From: Ignavibacteria bacterium
GTDB lineage: Bacteria; Bacteroidota; Ignavibacteria; SZUA-365
NCBI GenBank assembly: GCA_016720835.1
Contig: JADKJW010000011.1
Coordinates: 76,998 to 140,997, forward strand
DNA: 64,000 bases
Direction: 5' to 3'
The notes beneath the pieces were generated by a model. The model searched no databases, was not told the origin of the DNA, and saw nothing but the letters and a program-made list of their open reading frames with translations. Position numbers and translations under genes: made by a program. Positions 8,949-18,256 of this stretch are shown piece by piece (the stretch's first letter is position 1; each line of letters opens with the position of its first letter).

Positions 8949-11900
8949 ATGCATGATATGCGATACCGTTCGTTTCCGTTCCTCTTTGCCGTGCTCTACG
9001 CGATGGGCTCTTCCGGCGTCGTCGCGGGGCCGGGCGACACGACCGTGGTGCAGACGTTCACGTTCGATCAGCGCGCACCGTACGATGCCCGTTTCCTGTT
9101 CCCTCCCGCATCGAAGCGCTTCGAAAAAATCCTGATGTACTACAAGCTCAAGTGCAATCCCGCGCAGACACCCGCATGCGGCGAGTGGGATTACCTGACG
9201 TACACGCACGCGTATCAGAACACCGGACGCATGGATTCCGCGCTGCTTTCGCACCCGAATTTCCTCGTCAACGGCGCGCCGCGGGACACCCTCCAATATA
9301 TGCGCACAGCGTCGTTCAGATATGCGCCGTACTTCGAGCGGTATGTGACCCGCATCGATTCCGCGGGAACGATCACCCGGCACACTCCGGGCGCCGGCGC
9401 GACGCGCATCACTCTTGCCGCAGCAAACAGCGAGATGGGCGGACGCATCCGGCTGATGATACGAGCGAGCGAGATCCCCGCGCTCAGGGATTCGATCAAC
9501 GGTCTCGTACTGGAAGTTCCGGTTGCGGGAGGAACGCTGAAAAATCTCACCATGCGGATGAAAAACCTCGCGCGTATCGCGGATACGGATACGCTGTCGC
9601 TCGCCGCGGCGGGCTTCGAGAGCGCGCCGGTGCTGTATCGGCGGACCACCTCCTTCGCCTCGGCCGGAGAGCTTCGCATCCCGTTTCACGGATCCTTCAA
9701 ATACGACGGAGGCCACCTCGTCATCGAGTTGTCCTGGGACGGAAACGCGGGGCCGGAGACGGTGATCAGCGCGGATGTGCTCGACTGGAATGCCGCACTG
9801 ACGGCAATCGCGACGGACGACGCGCTCTCGTTCGCGCCGGTGAGTTACGTGGATGTGCCCGTGACGCCGTTCGCGCGCATCGACACCGCGGTGACGGTCG
9901 CCTTGTGGCAATTCGGCGATCCGCTCAACCAGCCCCGCGCCTCGAGCATTTTCGAAGCCAACGACGCGAAGGGCGCCCGGGTGCTCAATGCGCATCTGCC
10001 CTGGAGCGACGGCACCGTGTACTGGGATGCGGGCGCCGGCGGCTACGATCGGATTCAAAAGGCCGCGCCGGCCGACAACTACAAGGGCCGCTGGAATCAC
10101 TGGGCCTTCACAAAGAACAGCAGCACGGGCGAGATGAAGGTGTATCTCAACGGCGTGCTGTGGCATTCCGGGACTGCCAAGACGAAAGCCATGAGAGGCA
10201 TTGCCACGTTCCGCATCGGGACGAACGGGGCCGCGTCCGGAAACTGGTATGCCGGAATGGTCGACGACTTCGCCGTCTGGAACGTCGCGCTCGACGAGAG
10301 CGCCATCCGCGCAGCAATGGCGCGCACGCCGGATGCGTCCCATCCCTACGCCTCGAATCTTGTCGCGGGATTTCCCTTCGAGGAAGGTGCGGGCACGGTC
10401 GCGCGGAACACCGCGAACGGTGAAGGCGCCCGTATCGTCGGCGTCGCGTCGCGGGTGTCCGCATCCGGCGAGCGCGTGAAGAACTTCGCGGGCAGCACGC
10501 TCCGTCCCCTCGTGGCCTTGGAAACAGGGGCGTTCACGACGCGCATCGATTCGCTGTTCGTGTTGGATTCCGTGCAGACGACGCCGATGCTGATCGCGCT
10601 GTTCAGCGACACGCTGCATCCGGCCGTCGCGACGGACACGCTGTTCCGCTGGCCGGTCATGCCGCGTCTGACCTACGATGCAGCCGGACGGCTGATCGAT
10701 TCCACGATGCCTCCGCCGGACTCGACGCTGATACGGGTAAACCGCTCGTATTACGGGACACCATTCGAGGTCGTCAATCGATTCGAAATCGGCCGGTTCA
10801 TCACGCCGTACGGCAACAACCTCGACATGGGCGCGGGGTGGACCTGGGTGTACGATGTGACGGATTTCCGTCCCGTGCTCACGGATTCCGTGCGGTTGAC
10901 CGCGGGCAACTGGCAGGAACTTCTCGACATGAAATTCGTGATGATCGAAGGCACGCCGGCGCGCGACGTGGTGAAGGTGCAGAACATGTGGAACGGCGAC
11001 TGGGCTCTGAACGCGTTCGCAACGAAAGTTCCGCCGAAGACCGTGGACCTCGATCCCGCCGCCAAAGCCTGGCGCCTCAAGGTCACGACCACGGGACATC
11101 AGTTCAGCAACGCGACAAACTGCGCGGAGTTCTGTCCGAAGCTGCACAGCGTGGACGTGGGCGGTGTGCGGCGCTTCTCGTGGCAGATCGTTCAGGAGTG
11201 CGCGATGAATCCGCTGTATCCGCAGGGCGGCACATGGATCTACGACCGCGCGGGCTGGTGTCCGGGCATGCCGGCCGCCACGAAGGATCTCGAACTCACC
11301 CCGTTCGTCTCGGGATCGCAGGCGACCATCGATTACAACGCCGAGTACGATGAATTCGGGAACTACGTCGTCGAAACACAGCTGATTTCCTACGGCGCGC
11401 CCAATTTCTCGCTCGACGCCGCGATCGTCGACATCATTGCGCCAAATTCCTACGAGATGCACAAGCGCTTCAATCCCACCTGCTCGCGTCCGAGGATCAC
11501 CATCCGGAACAACGGATCCACGCCGTTGACCAGTCTCGATATCACGTACGGACCCCGCGGCGGCAACTCGAAGACGCACCGTTGGACCGGCTCGCTCGCC
11601 TTCCTCGCCGAACAGACCATCGATCTTCCCGCGTTTCCCTGGGGATCGTGGACGGGCCCGAATATCTTTGACGTGCGGCTCGCCAATCCGAACGGCGGCA
11701 GCGACGAGTATGCCGTCAACGACGCAATGAACACGCAGTTCCAGAGCGTGCCGGTGCACAAGGGGACGCTCGTCGTCAACTTCAAGACAAACAATGCCGC
11801 CTCCGAGAACTGGTACGAAATTCTCGACGCGGACGGCAATCAGGTCCGCATGAAGAGCAATTTCGCGAACAACACGATCAACAAGGATACGTTGCTTCTT

Positions 11901-12362
11901 CCGCCGGGCTGTTACGATTTCATTCTGCACGACGCGGGCGACGACGGAATCTCGTTCTGGGCCAACAACGACGGCTCCGGGTATCTGAACTTCCGCATTG
12001 TGGGAGGCACGCTGTGGCAATCGCTGATGCCCGATTTCGGCAAGGAGATCCGCTATTCCTTCCGTATCGAGCAGGCGACGTCCGTGCAACCCCTCGCATC
12101 GCCCGAAGACTTCGACGTCTATCCCAATCCATCGCAGGGTACGATTTCCGTGACGGTGGACCTGGAAACGCCCGCGCCGCTGTATATCGAATTGCGCGAC
12201 ATGCTCGGTCGCGCGGTACGGTCGCAGAACGTCGAGGAAGGCACGGCGGGACAGCGCACGATCGCATTCCCTGTCGACGGCGTTGCACCCGGTTCGTATC
12301 TGCTCACCGTGTTCCGGAACGGACAGCGGCTGCACACCGTGAATCTGCGCATCGTCCGCTGA
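8949..12362 (+). CDS. Large exported PNGase F-like protein with internal LamG domain and T9SS sorting signal
   Basis: About 1,137 residues. A signal peptide follows MRYRSFPFLFAVLYAMGSSG (ATG 8949, or 8958 for the tighter signal). The N-terminal module carries CNPAQTPACGEWDYLTYTH, the C-x-E-W-D-Y signature of peptide-N-glycosidase F-related proteins. A concanavalin/LamG domain lies at about residues 310-460 (VTVALWQFGDP ... NHWAFTKNSSTGEMKVYLNG ... GMVDDFAVWNVAL). The second PNGase F jelly-roll follows, with NPLYPQGGTWIYDRAGWCPG near residue 755. A T9SS type A domain closes the protein (DFDVYPNPSQGTISV ... NLRIVR). PNGase F cleaves N-glycans from Asn; here the LamG insertion splits the fold, and activity is inferred only. 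Confidence 0.82.
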   Translation: MHDMRYRSFPFLFAVLYAMGSSGVVAGPGDTTVVQTFTFDQRAPYDARFLFPPASKRFEKILMYYKLKCNPAQTPACGEWDYLTYTHAYQNTGRMDSALLSHPNFLVNGAPRDTLQYMRTASFRYAPYFERYVTRIDSAGTITRHTPGAGATRITLAAANSEMGGRIRLMIRASEIPALRDSINGLVLEVPVAGGTLKNLTMRMKNLARIADTDTLSLAAAGFESAPVLYRRTTSFASAGELRIPFHGSFKYDGGHLVIELSWDGNAGPETVISADVLDWNAALTAIATDDALSFAPVSYVDVPVTPFARIDTAVTVALWQFGDPLNQPRASSIFEANDAKGARVLNAHLPWSDGTVYWDAGAGGYDRIQKAAPADNYKGRWNHWAFTKNSSTGEMKVYLNGVLWHSGTAKTKAMRGIATFRIGTNGAASGNWYAGMVDDFAVWNVALDESAIRAAMARTPDASHPYASNLVAGFPFEEGAGTVARNTANGEGARIVGVASRVSASGERVKNFAGSTLRPLVALETGAFTTRIDSLFVLDSVQTTPMLIALFSDTLHPAVATDTLFRWPVMPRLTYDAAGRLIDSTMPPPDSTLIRVNRSYYGTPFEVVNRFEIGRFITPYGNNLDMGAGWTWVYDVTDFRPVLTDSVRLTAGNWQELLDMKFVMIEGTPARDVVKVQNMWNGDWALNAFATKVPPKTVDLDPAAKAWRLKVTTTGHQFSNATNCAEFCPKLHSVDVGGVRRFSWQIVQECAMNPLYPQGGTWIYDRAGWCPGMPAATKDLELTPFVSGSQATIDYNAEYDEFGNYVVETQLISYGAPNFSLDAAIVDIIAPNSYEMHKRFNPTCSRPRITIRNNGSTPLTSLDITYGPRGGNSKTHRWTGSLAFLAEQTIDLPAFPWGSWTGPNIFDVRLANPNGGSDEYAVNDAMNTQFQSVPVHKGTLVVNFKTNNAASENWYEILDADGNQVRMKSNFANNTINKDTLLLPPGCYDFILHDAGDDGISFWANNDGSGYLNFRIVGGTLWQSLMPDFGKEIRYSFRIEQATSVQPLASPEDFDVYPNPSQGTISVTVDLETPAPLYIELRDMLGRAVRSQNVEEGTAGQRTIAFPVDGVAPGSYLLTVFRNGQRLHTVNLRIVR

Positions 12363-12389
12363 CGACGAGACGCGGCAAGATTTTTCCTG

Positions 12390-12421
12390 TTCCCGGGCCC
12401 GCGCCCGGGAACATTTTTTTT
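12390..12421 (+). terminator. Rho-independent terminator
   Basis: TGTTCCCGGG-cccgcg-CCCGGGAACA followed by eight T, 27 nt after the stop of the PNGase F-like gene. Confidence 0.88.
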
Positions 12422-12521
12422 GCTCGCGCATATAACCTGTTGACCGCCCCGTGCGGTCGAAAGATCAAGCACACGGCAGCGCGCGAGCGCCGACCGAGGG
12501 AGAAAACCACGCGCGACGTGA

Positions 12522-12595
12522 GGGCCGCTTCCGTACGATGCAGTACGTGCCCCATTCCCACCTCCACCCCCCAATGGACTGTGCGGAAGCGGCCC
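12522..12595. repeat. Long inverted repeat just upstream of comF
   Basis: GGGCCGCTTCCGTAC (12522-12536) pairs with GTGCGGAAGCGGCCC (12581-12595) with one mismatch, around a 44-nt spacer. It ends 16 nt before the comF start, so it would fold in the mRNA leader. Confidence 0.5.
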
Positions 12596-12611
12596 CCACG
12601 AAATTGTCCGC

Positions 12612-13406
12612 ATGACGATGTTCGCAGAAACCCCCGCACCCATGAACAAGGCATCCGCGTCCGAACCTCACACGCCGTCGGCGCTGCGCGCGCTCGGCGC
12701 GCGCGTCGGTGCAGCCGCGCGGCCCTGGCTCGACGTGCTGTACCCGCCCGGCTGCGCGCGCTGCGGCGACCGCATCCGCGCGGAGGACGTGCTCTGTCCG
12801 CCGTGCATGGCCGACATGGTGCCGTATCCCGTGACCGCGCAATCGTCGGAGGAACATCTCGCCGCGCTGCGCTTTCGCGCGGCCGCCACGATGATGTCGG
12901 TCGGCTTCGAATTTGAAATCGACGGCAGCGTGTCCGCCTGCATTCACACGATGAAATACCGCGGCATGCACCGCGTCGCGCGCTGGCTGGGCCGCCTGAT
13001 CGGGGAACAGCTCGCGGGGAGCGACGTGCTGCGCGGAGCGCCGGCGCTGGTCCCCGTGCCGCTGCATGCCGTCAAACGCATCGAGCGCGGCTTCAACCAG
13101 GCTGAAGAGATCTGCCACGGCATCGCGCGGGAGACCGGGCTTCCGGTCGTGGCGGATGCGGTACGCCGTGTGCGCTACACCCAATCGCAGGCCGCCATGA
13201 AACTGCACGTGGAAGAGCGCAAGACCAACGTCAGCAATGCGTTCACGATCAATCCGCGCTACATCGATGTGGTGCGCGATCGCCCGGTCCTGCTGGTCGA
13301 CGATTTGATCACGACGGGAGCGACCATGAGCGAATGCGCATCGGCATTGCGCGAACAGGGGGTGCGCGATGTCCGCTACGCGGCGGTTGCGCGTCCGCCG
13401 GGATAG
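12612..13406 (+). CDS. comF: ComF family phosphoribosyltransferase-like protein
   Basis: 264 residues with the ComF layout: a zinc-ribbon segment (CARCGDRI ... LCPPC, residues about 45-65), then a type I phosphoribosyltransferase domain with KYRGM, VPVPLHAVKRIERGFNQAEEIC and the PRPP loop VLLVDDLITTGATMSEC near residue 235. ComF proteins act with the competence helicase in DNA uptake and recombination in naturally transformable bacteria, but homologues also occur without competence. The start at 12612 lacks a good ribosome-binding site; ATG 12642 is an alternative. The gene is convergent with the nucleotidyltransferase. Confidence 0.88.
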   Translation: MTMFAETPAPMNKASASEPHTPSALRALGARVGAAARPWLDVLYPPGCARCGDRIRAEDVLCPPCMADMVPYPVTAQSSEEHLAALRFRAAATMMSVGFEFEIDGSVSACIHTMKYRGMHRVARWLGRLIGEQLAGSDVLRGAPALVPVPLHAVKRIERGFNQAEEICHGIARETGLPVVADAVRRVRYTQSQAAMKLHVEERKTNVSNAFTINPRYIDVVRDRPVLLVDDLITTGATMSECASALREQGVRDVRYAAVARPPG

Positions 13407-13440
13407 CGCGGCGGTCGCTATTTCGCCGCAGCGTGCAGTT

Positions 13441-14235
13441 TTACCAGGATTTCCAGAGCGCGTGGCCGCTGTCCCATCGGCGCTGCAATTCGAGCAGATC
13501 CTTCGGTGTGTCGACGCAGTGCCAGAATCCGTCGTGTTCCAGGCACCCGAGCCGTCCCTCCGCCGCGAGCGGCATCAGCACATCCATTTCCAGCCTGTCG
13601 TCGTCCCCTCCGATGCGATCGAGAATGCTTTTGTGAAAGGCGAAGAATCCGCCGTTGATGCGCACGGACCGGGTCGGCTTTTCCTCGAAGCGGGTGACGA
13701 TGCCGTTTTGCGCCTCGACAATGCCGAAGCGGATGGGCGTGAACACCGAGAGCATGGTTGCCGGCAGTCCGCTGGAGAGATGCTGCCGGACGAGCTGCGC
13801 GATGTTCACATCCGCGACGCCGTCGGTGTAGGTTGCGAGAAAATGGTCGCCGCGAATATGATCCGCCGCGCGCTTGATGCGGCCGCCGGTCTGCGTGTCC
13901 TCTCCCGTCTGAAGGAAGGTGAGGGACCACGCGCGCTCGTCGTCAGGAAGCTGAGAGTGGGTGACGCGGTCCGGCGGATCGAAGGTCATCGTGGAATCGC
14001 ACGAACTGCGCAGATAGCGCTCGAAGTACTCGACGATTTCTTCGCCGCGGTGGCCGAGCGTCAGAACGAAATCGCGATAGCCGAACTGCGAGTAGATCTT
14101 CATCACGTGCCAGATGATCGGTCTTCCGCCGATACGGACAAGGGATTTCGGCGGTCCGCCCCCATCGGCCCGCATGCGCAGTCCTTTTCCTCCGCAGAGA
14201 AGAACGATCGTCTGTGGCGCAACAGTCAACGGCAT
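13441..14235 (-). CDS. Sugar-1-phosphate nucleotidyltransferase, RfbF-like (glucose-1-phosphate cytidylyltransferase type)
   Basis: 264-residue NTP-transferase. The N-terminal pyrophosphorylase motif is VLLCGGKGLRM ... PKSLVRIGGRPIIWHVMKIY, with the metal/sugar site YTDGVADV and the NGGFFAFHKSIL and HDGFWHCVDTPKDL stretches. RfbF-type enzymes make CDP-glucose, the entry to CDP-dideoxyhexoses of O-antigen, and the GGKGLRM plus NGGFF pattern fits them better than RmlA. CDP-glucose 4,6-dehydratase and later enzymes are not in this window, so specificity stays open. It starts 4 nt after the usp stop and is probably co-transcribed with it. Confidence 0.8.
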   Translation of the reverse strand: MPLTVAPQTIVLLCGGKGLRMRADGGGPPKSLVRIGGRPIIWHVMKIYSQFGYRDFVLTLGHRGEEIVEYFERYLRSSCDSTMTFDPPDRVTHSQLPDDERAWSLTFLQTGEDTQTGGRIKRAADHIRGDHFLATYTDGVADVNIAQLVRQHLSSGLPATMLSVFTPIRFGIVEAQNGIVTRFEEKPTRSVRINGGFFAFHKSILDRIGGDDDRLEMDVLMPLAAEGRLGCLEHDGFWHCVDTPKDLLELQRRWDSGHALWKSW

Positions 14236-14239
14236 GCTC

Positions 14240-15076
14240 CTAATGATAGACGAACACCGGAATCGATCCGTCCTTGATGACGGCTTCCGTGACGCTGCCG
14301 AACAGGCGCTCCGCGATGCCCCGGTAATACGGCGCGCCGAGGATGACCAGCGAGGGCATCAGTTCCTTCGCCGTCGAAATGATGATTTCCGTCGGCGTCC
14401 CTCGGCAGACAAGGATGTCGGAGGTGATGCCGTGCGCGCGGAGGTAGATGTCGGCTTTCTCGAGGTGAAACTTGTTCCGCTCGAAATCCCTGCTGACACA
14501 CAGCAGGCTGACACGGATATCCTCGGGAAGTTCCGGCGTCGCAGCCACATACGCGTGCAGCGCGCGGGCGGCGCCGGGCGAGCCGTCGTAGGCGATGATC
14601 ACGTGCTGAGGCAATTCCAGATTGGATGGCACCGCGAGCACCGGACAGACGGGATGTTGAAAGAGTTGCCTCAGCGTGTCGTCCGCTTGCCCGGTGGCGG
14701 GGAACGAGAAAAAGGTTCGCAATCCGGTGATGATCAGATCGGCGGTCTTGCCTTCTTCCAGCAGTCCCTCCGCGGCGGATCCCGAGTGGATGATGTCTTC
14801 GCATGCGACGGAATGTTGGGTGCACACATCGCGGAATGCGGCAATCAATTCCTCCGCGCGCCGCTTCGCGTCGTTCAGCATCTTCGATGCGGCATCCTGG
14901 GACAACTGCAGCGACCCGGGATACGCCCCGACTTCGATCTGCTCGATGCTCGGTCTGTCAACAACGCCGACGCCGATCAGCGTCGACCCGTATCGCTTCG
15001 CCCTGCGCAGCGCCATGTTCAGCGCACTCTCCGCATGGGGGGATCCATCCAGTCCAATGACGATGCGCATGCTCAT
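14240..15076 (-). CDS. Tandem universal stress protein (two UspA domains)
   Basis: 278 residues made of two UspA folds. Each begins with a beta strand plus D-G-S-P (IVIGLDGSPHAESAL; VIIAYDGSPGAARAL, near residue 160). The second ends LGAPYYRGIAERLFGSVTEAVI, a G-x2-G-x9-G(S/T)-like ATP-binding tail. A cytoplasmic stress-response role is the family norm. The ATG at 15076 is chosen over the upstream TTG because GGAAGG lies 7 nt before it. The next gene downstream follows after 4 nt, an odd pairing of a stress protein with a sugar nucleotidyltransferase. Confidence 0.87.
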   Translation of the reverse strand: MSMRIVIGLDGSPHAESALNMALRRAKRYGSTLIGVGVVDRPSIEQIEVGAYPGSLQLSQDAASKMLNDAKRRAEELIAAFRDVCTQHSVACEDIIHSGSAAEGLLEEGKTADLIITGLRTFFSFPATGQADDTLRQLFQHPVCPVLAVPSNLELPQHVIIAYDGSPGAARALHAYVAATPELPEDIRVSLLCVSRDFERNKFHLEKADIYLRAHGITSDILVCRGTPTEIIISTAKELMPSLVILGAPYYRGIAERLFGSVTEAVIKDGSIPVFVYH

Positions 15077-15234
15077 GAGACGGCCTTCCAATCAAAGGAA
15101 TAAAGACAACAGTGTATGAAAAACGGCGACGCGCGGGTGCGCAACGCAGCCCGCATGAAGGGGGGCTGCACAGTGATCACGGCGATGATGAGCAATGATG
15201 AAAGGTACGAAAAAGCGCAGTGACATGCGCAAGT

Positions 15235-17616
15235 TCAATTCGCGCGCACCCAGATCCTGACGCTCGTCGGAGGGAGGAAGAGCGACACGGCCCGCCCTCC
15301 GCGCAGCATCGAATCGCGCTTCCCGGGAATGGGAGCGGTCCCGGCCCGGTCGCCGTCCGCGACGAGCATCCATCTGCCGGGCGGCAATGCCAGTCCGGAC
15401 ATGGTGCTCGGTGAATCGCCGGTGTTGACGGCGACGAGGACCGTGCCTCCGACGATGTAGCCGAGCTGCATGGGATCCGCGCCTTCGATCCATTGCATGT
15501 ACCCCGCCGGCACCGCGTCGCCGATCCGGAAGACCTTTCCCGCCGAGCTGCGGCGGAGCGCGATCAGGCCTTTCCAGTAGTCGTTCATGCGCTGGTAATT
15601 GCATGCGGCGCCGTCGCCGGTGTTGCGCCCGAGATTCTCCCACTGGAACAGGTTCGCGGTGCGGAGGTTGTACGTGTCGCGTTTGCCGTGGATGTAGACC
15701 GGTCCGGCGGTGGTGCGCTTGACGATTTCCTCGAGCGGCGCGCTGCCCTTGCTGCGCATGAATTCCGAACCGCCATGCAGCACGACGGGTCCGAGGGACG
15801 TCAACAGCATCGCGGCCGCGATGCGGTACGGGCCTTCGTCCACTCCCAGCTCGCCGTTCCAGTCGCGCGTGGCGAAGCGGTCGGCCAGCGCCCAGTTGTC
15901 GTGAATGTCGAGGTAGTTGATGCCGTCGTTCGGCGTGCGCTCGCCGGGGAAGGTGTTCGCGATTGCGCGTTTGGCCGCCTCGCGATTGCCGTTGCCGCCG
16001 GCATATCCGCGGTCGCGGCGCTTGTCCGCGGGGTTGTCCGGCGGCCCGCACAGCGCGTTGCGGCAGTCGTCCTGGAAAAACGTGATCGGCGCGTCCGCCT
16101 TCGACCAGGTCCATGCGGGATTGCGTTCGAAGTCGGGATCGGAGGACGCGATCCACGGCTCGCCGTAGACGATCTTGTCCGGTCCGATGCGGCGGCGGAG
16201 TTCCGCCAGCGTCTGCGTGTCCGTCAGCCGCGCGAGGTCGATGCGAAACCCGTCGACGCCATACTCGTTGATGAGGGCGAGGCACTGGTCGTAAATCCAC
16301 CGCTGCAGCATGGGCCGGTTCTCGGACTTTGTTTCCGTCCCGTAGTCGCCGATGAAGCCGAGGGTGTTGTTGGTGCGGTAGTATGCGTGCCGGTCGAAGA
16401 CGCGGAAGCCGTGCGTGAGTTCGCGGCCGTCCATGCGCTCCGCGGTATGGTTGAAGACGATATCCACGATCACGGCGATGCCGCGGTCGTGGAATGCCTG
16501 GACGAGATCGCGCAGCTGGCGGTTCTGCTCGCCGTAGTCCGAGCCCTTCTCCCGGTACCGGGTTTCGACCGCGAGCGCGTGCGAGGTGCGGTACCCCCAG
16601 TCGTAATTCGATTCGGCGACGCCCCGTGCCTGCATGGTTGGATCGCTCTTGAACGCCGGCTGCCATTCGCTGTCGGGGTAGTGGAGGTATTCCTGCATGG
16701 GGAGGAGATGCACGACGTTGATGCCGAGATCGACCAGATGATCGATGCCGATCGGCGCGCCGGACGCGTTGCGCAGTCCGCTCTGGATGAACCCGGGGAT
16801 CGTGCCGCGCTTGCGCGCATCGAGTCCGGTGAGGGCGAGTGTGAAATCCTCGATGTGGACTTCATACGCGACGACGTCCTCCATCTTCGGAATCCCGCCC
16901 GCGAGCGGAGCGGCGGGTGTTGTTTTGGGCCAGACGCGGCAGCGTCCGTATGAGTCGTCGTTGACCCGGGCATAGGGATCGCCGACGTGCACCGGATGCT
17001 GCTCGTGGAATTCATTGCCCGGATCGTCGGGTCCATGCACGGTAAAATCGTACCAATGGCCTTCGAGGTTGCCGTCCACCGCCGCCTCCCAGATCGCGGA
17101 GGAATCGCGGTGCATTGCGATCACCGCGGATGGATCACCTCCGACGCGTTGCGGGTAGAGGTAGAGTTTCACGCCGGTGGCGCGCGGGGCGTAGACGCGG
17201 AAATCCGTGCGCCCGGAGCGCGCGTCGTAATTTGCGCCGAGTTCCTTGTCCGAGTGCAGCGCGCGGTACAGCGCATCGAACGTGCACACGCGCTTCACGC
17301 CGGAGCGCAGTTCCTCGATGAAATAGACGCGTGTGCTGTCGAGAGGTTGCACGGGGATGATCCGCACCACGTGCGCGCCGAGAGCTTCCACCGCGTGGAT
17401 CGGCAGCGCCTCTCCTCTTCCGTTGCTGAGGCGGTAGTGCGACGGATCGGGAACGAGTTCGGCATCCCCGAGCACGAGCGTCAGACGGATTTCGTGCGAG
17501 CCGATGAGTTCGGCGCGCAGTTCGAGCGAAACAGCGGTGTGGGATGCTGCAACTTGCGCGAGCGCGGGTCCGCAAAGCGGGACCAGAGCGAACAGCAGGG
17601 CGAGAATTCGGTTCAT
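15235..17616 (-). CDS. Secreted type I pullulanase-like GH13 enzyme with CBM48
   Basis: 793-residue exported alpha-glucan hydrolase. It has a signal peptide (MNRILALLFALVPLCGPALAQ), a CBM48-type beta domain (TDFRVYAPRATGVKLYLYP, about 135-155) and a GH13 barrel. Motifs are DIVFNHTAE (about 385), DGFRIDLARL with the Asp nucleophile (about 455), KIVYGEPW with the Glu acid/base (about 485) and LDIHDNWALADRF with the third Asp (about 575). YDWGYRTSHA is typical of pullulanases, which cut alpha-1,6 branch points. ATG 17616 is preferred over the 36-codon extension, which would bury the signal peptide. No T9SS domain, so the periplasm is the likely site. It may supply maltodextrins to the enzymes near 56 kb. 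Confidence 0.9.
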   Translation of the reverse strand: MNRILALLFALVPLCGPALAQVAASHTAVSLELRAELIGSHEIRLTLVLGDAELVPDPSHYRLSNGRGEALPIHAVEALGAHVVRIIPVQPLDSTRVYFIEELRSGVKRVCTFDALYRALHSDKELGANYDARSGRTDFRVYAPRATGVKLYLYPQRVGGDPSAVIAMHRDSSAIWEAAVDGNLEGHWYDFTVHGPDDPGNEFHEQHPVHVGDPYARVNDDSYGRCRVWPKTTPAAPLAGGIPKMEDVVAYEVHIEDFTLALTGLDARKRGTIPGFIQSGLRNASGAPIGIDHLVDLGINVVHLLPMQEYLHYPDSEWQPAFKSDPTMQARGVAESNYDWGYRTSHALAVETRYREKGSDYGEQNRQLRDLVQAFHDRGIAVIVDIVFNHTAERMDGRELTHGFRVFDRHAYYRTNNTLGFIGDYGTETKSENRPMLQRWIYDQCLALINEYGVDGFRIDLARLTDTQTLAELRRRIGPDKIVYGEPWIASSDPDFERNPAWTWSKADAPITFFQDDCRNALCGPPDNPADKRRDRGYAGGNGNREAAKRAIANTFPGERTPNDGINYLDIHDNWALADRFATRDWNGELGVDEGPYRIAAAMLLTSLGPVVLHGGSEFMRSKGSAPLEEIVKRTTAGPVYIHGKRDTYNLRTANLFQWENLGRNTGDGAACNYQRMNDYWKGLIALRRSSAGKVFRIGDAVPAGYMQWIEGADPMQLGYIVGGTVLVAVNTGDSPSTMSGLALPPGRWMLVADGDRAGTAPIPGKRDSMLRGGRAVSLFLPPTSVRIWVRAN

Positions 17617-17828
17617 CTCGTGTGCGGATATTGTGAGCGGGCGATGGAACATGCGGAATTGCAATCTACTGAAAAAGCGGATGCCGTCACCAGATATCCC
17701 GCATTTCAGGCGAATTTCATTCATTTCCCGGGGCGAAATAATTCGGCTTTGCTTTCTCGTTTCTTTTTCTAAATTGCTCGCACTGACGGTGATTCTCTTA
17801 TCACTTCGATTACAGGAGGATGTCGCCT

Positions 17829-18155
17829 ATGTCCGAGTACCGATCCGAGAAAGATTTTCTGCAGTCCCTGAAGCGCTTCAATTCGCTCTCATCGAAGAAA
17901 TACGCGTGGCACACCGGAGTATCGGAGAAGGAACATGAGTGCATGTTCGGACACGCGATCCCGGCAGAATCCCTCTATTTCAAAAAACCGCTTGACATGG
18001 ACGGGGAACAGAAAATCCGTGTCTGCAAAACGTGCATGGAGAAACTGGTGTTTGTCACGGTGGACAGCGACACGCACGCCCGTTCCGTGACCGACCTGCT
18101 GTATAAACAGCACAATCCTCCCATCCCGAAGCTGGTGGACATGAGCACGCACTGA
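17829..18155 (+). CDS. Small conserved protein with CxxC-type cysteines
   Basis: 108 residues, no signal peptide or membrane segment, unrecognised. A Lys-rich N-terminus (SEYRSEKDFLQSLKRFNSLSSKKYAW) is followed by cysteines in HECMFGHAIP and VCKTCMEKL, an arrangement that could bind zinc. The ATG at 17829 is chosen because AGGAGG (17814-17819) ends 9 nt upstream; the ATG at 17820 overlaps that site. It has its own terminator (18185), so it looks monocistronic and, with a perfect Shine-Dalgarno, probably well expressed. Confidence 0.72.
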   Translation: MSEYRSEKDFLQSLKRFNSLSSKKYAWHTGVSEKEHECMFGHAIPAESLYFKKPLDMDGEQKIRVCKTCMEKLVFVTVDSDTHARSVTDLLYKQHNPPIPKLVDMSTH

Positions 18156-18184
18156 GCTGCGCGATGGGCTGCCTTCTGCTATTC

Positions 18185-18217
18185 ATGGGGTTCCGGCGAG
18201 GGGCCCCATTTTTTTTC
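18185..18217 (+). terminator. Rho-independent terminator
   Basis: ATGGGG ... CCCCAT stem with a GC-rich loop, followed by a T8 run, 30 nt after the stop of the small Cys protein. Confidence 0.75.
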
Positions 18218-18256
18218 GTGAACACGGGTCGCGCACGGTGAACTGACGACAACGCC

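Noticed and set aside
8934..12431. 1,165-codon open frame on the minus strand
   Set aside because: Mirror of the PNGase F-like/LamG gene; Arg/His-rich composition, no signal peptide or motif, typical shadow frame in GC-rich DNA.
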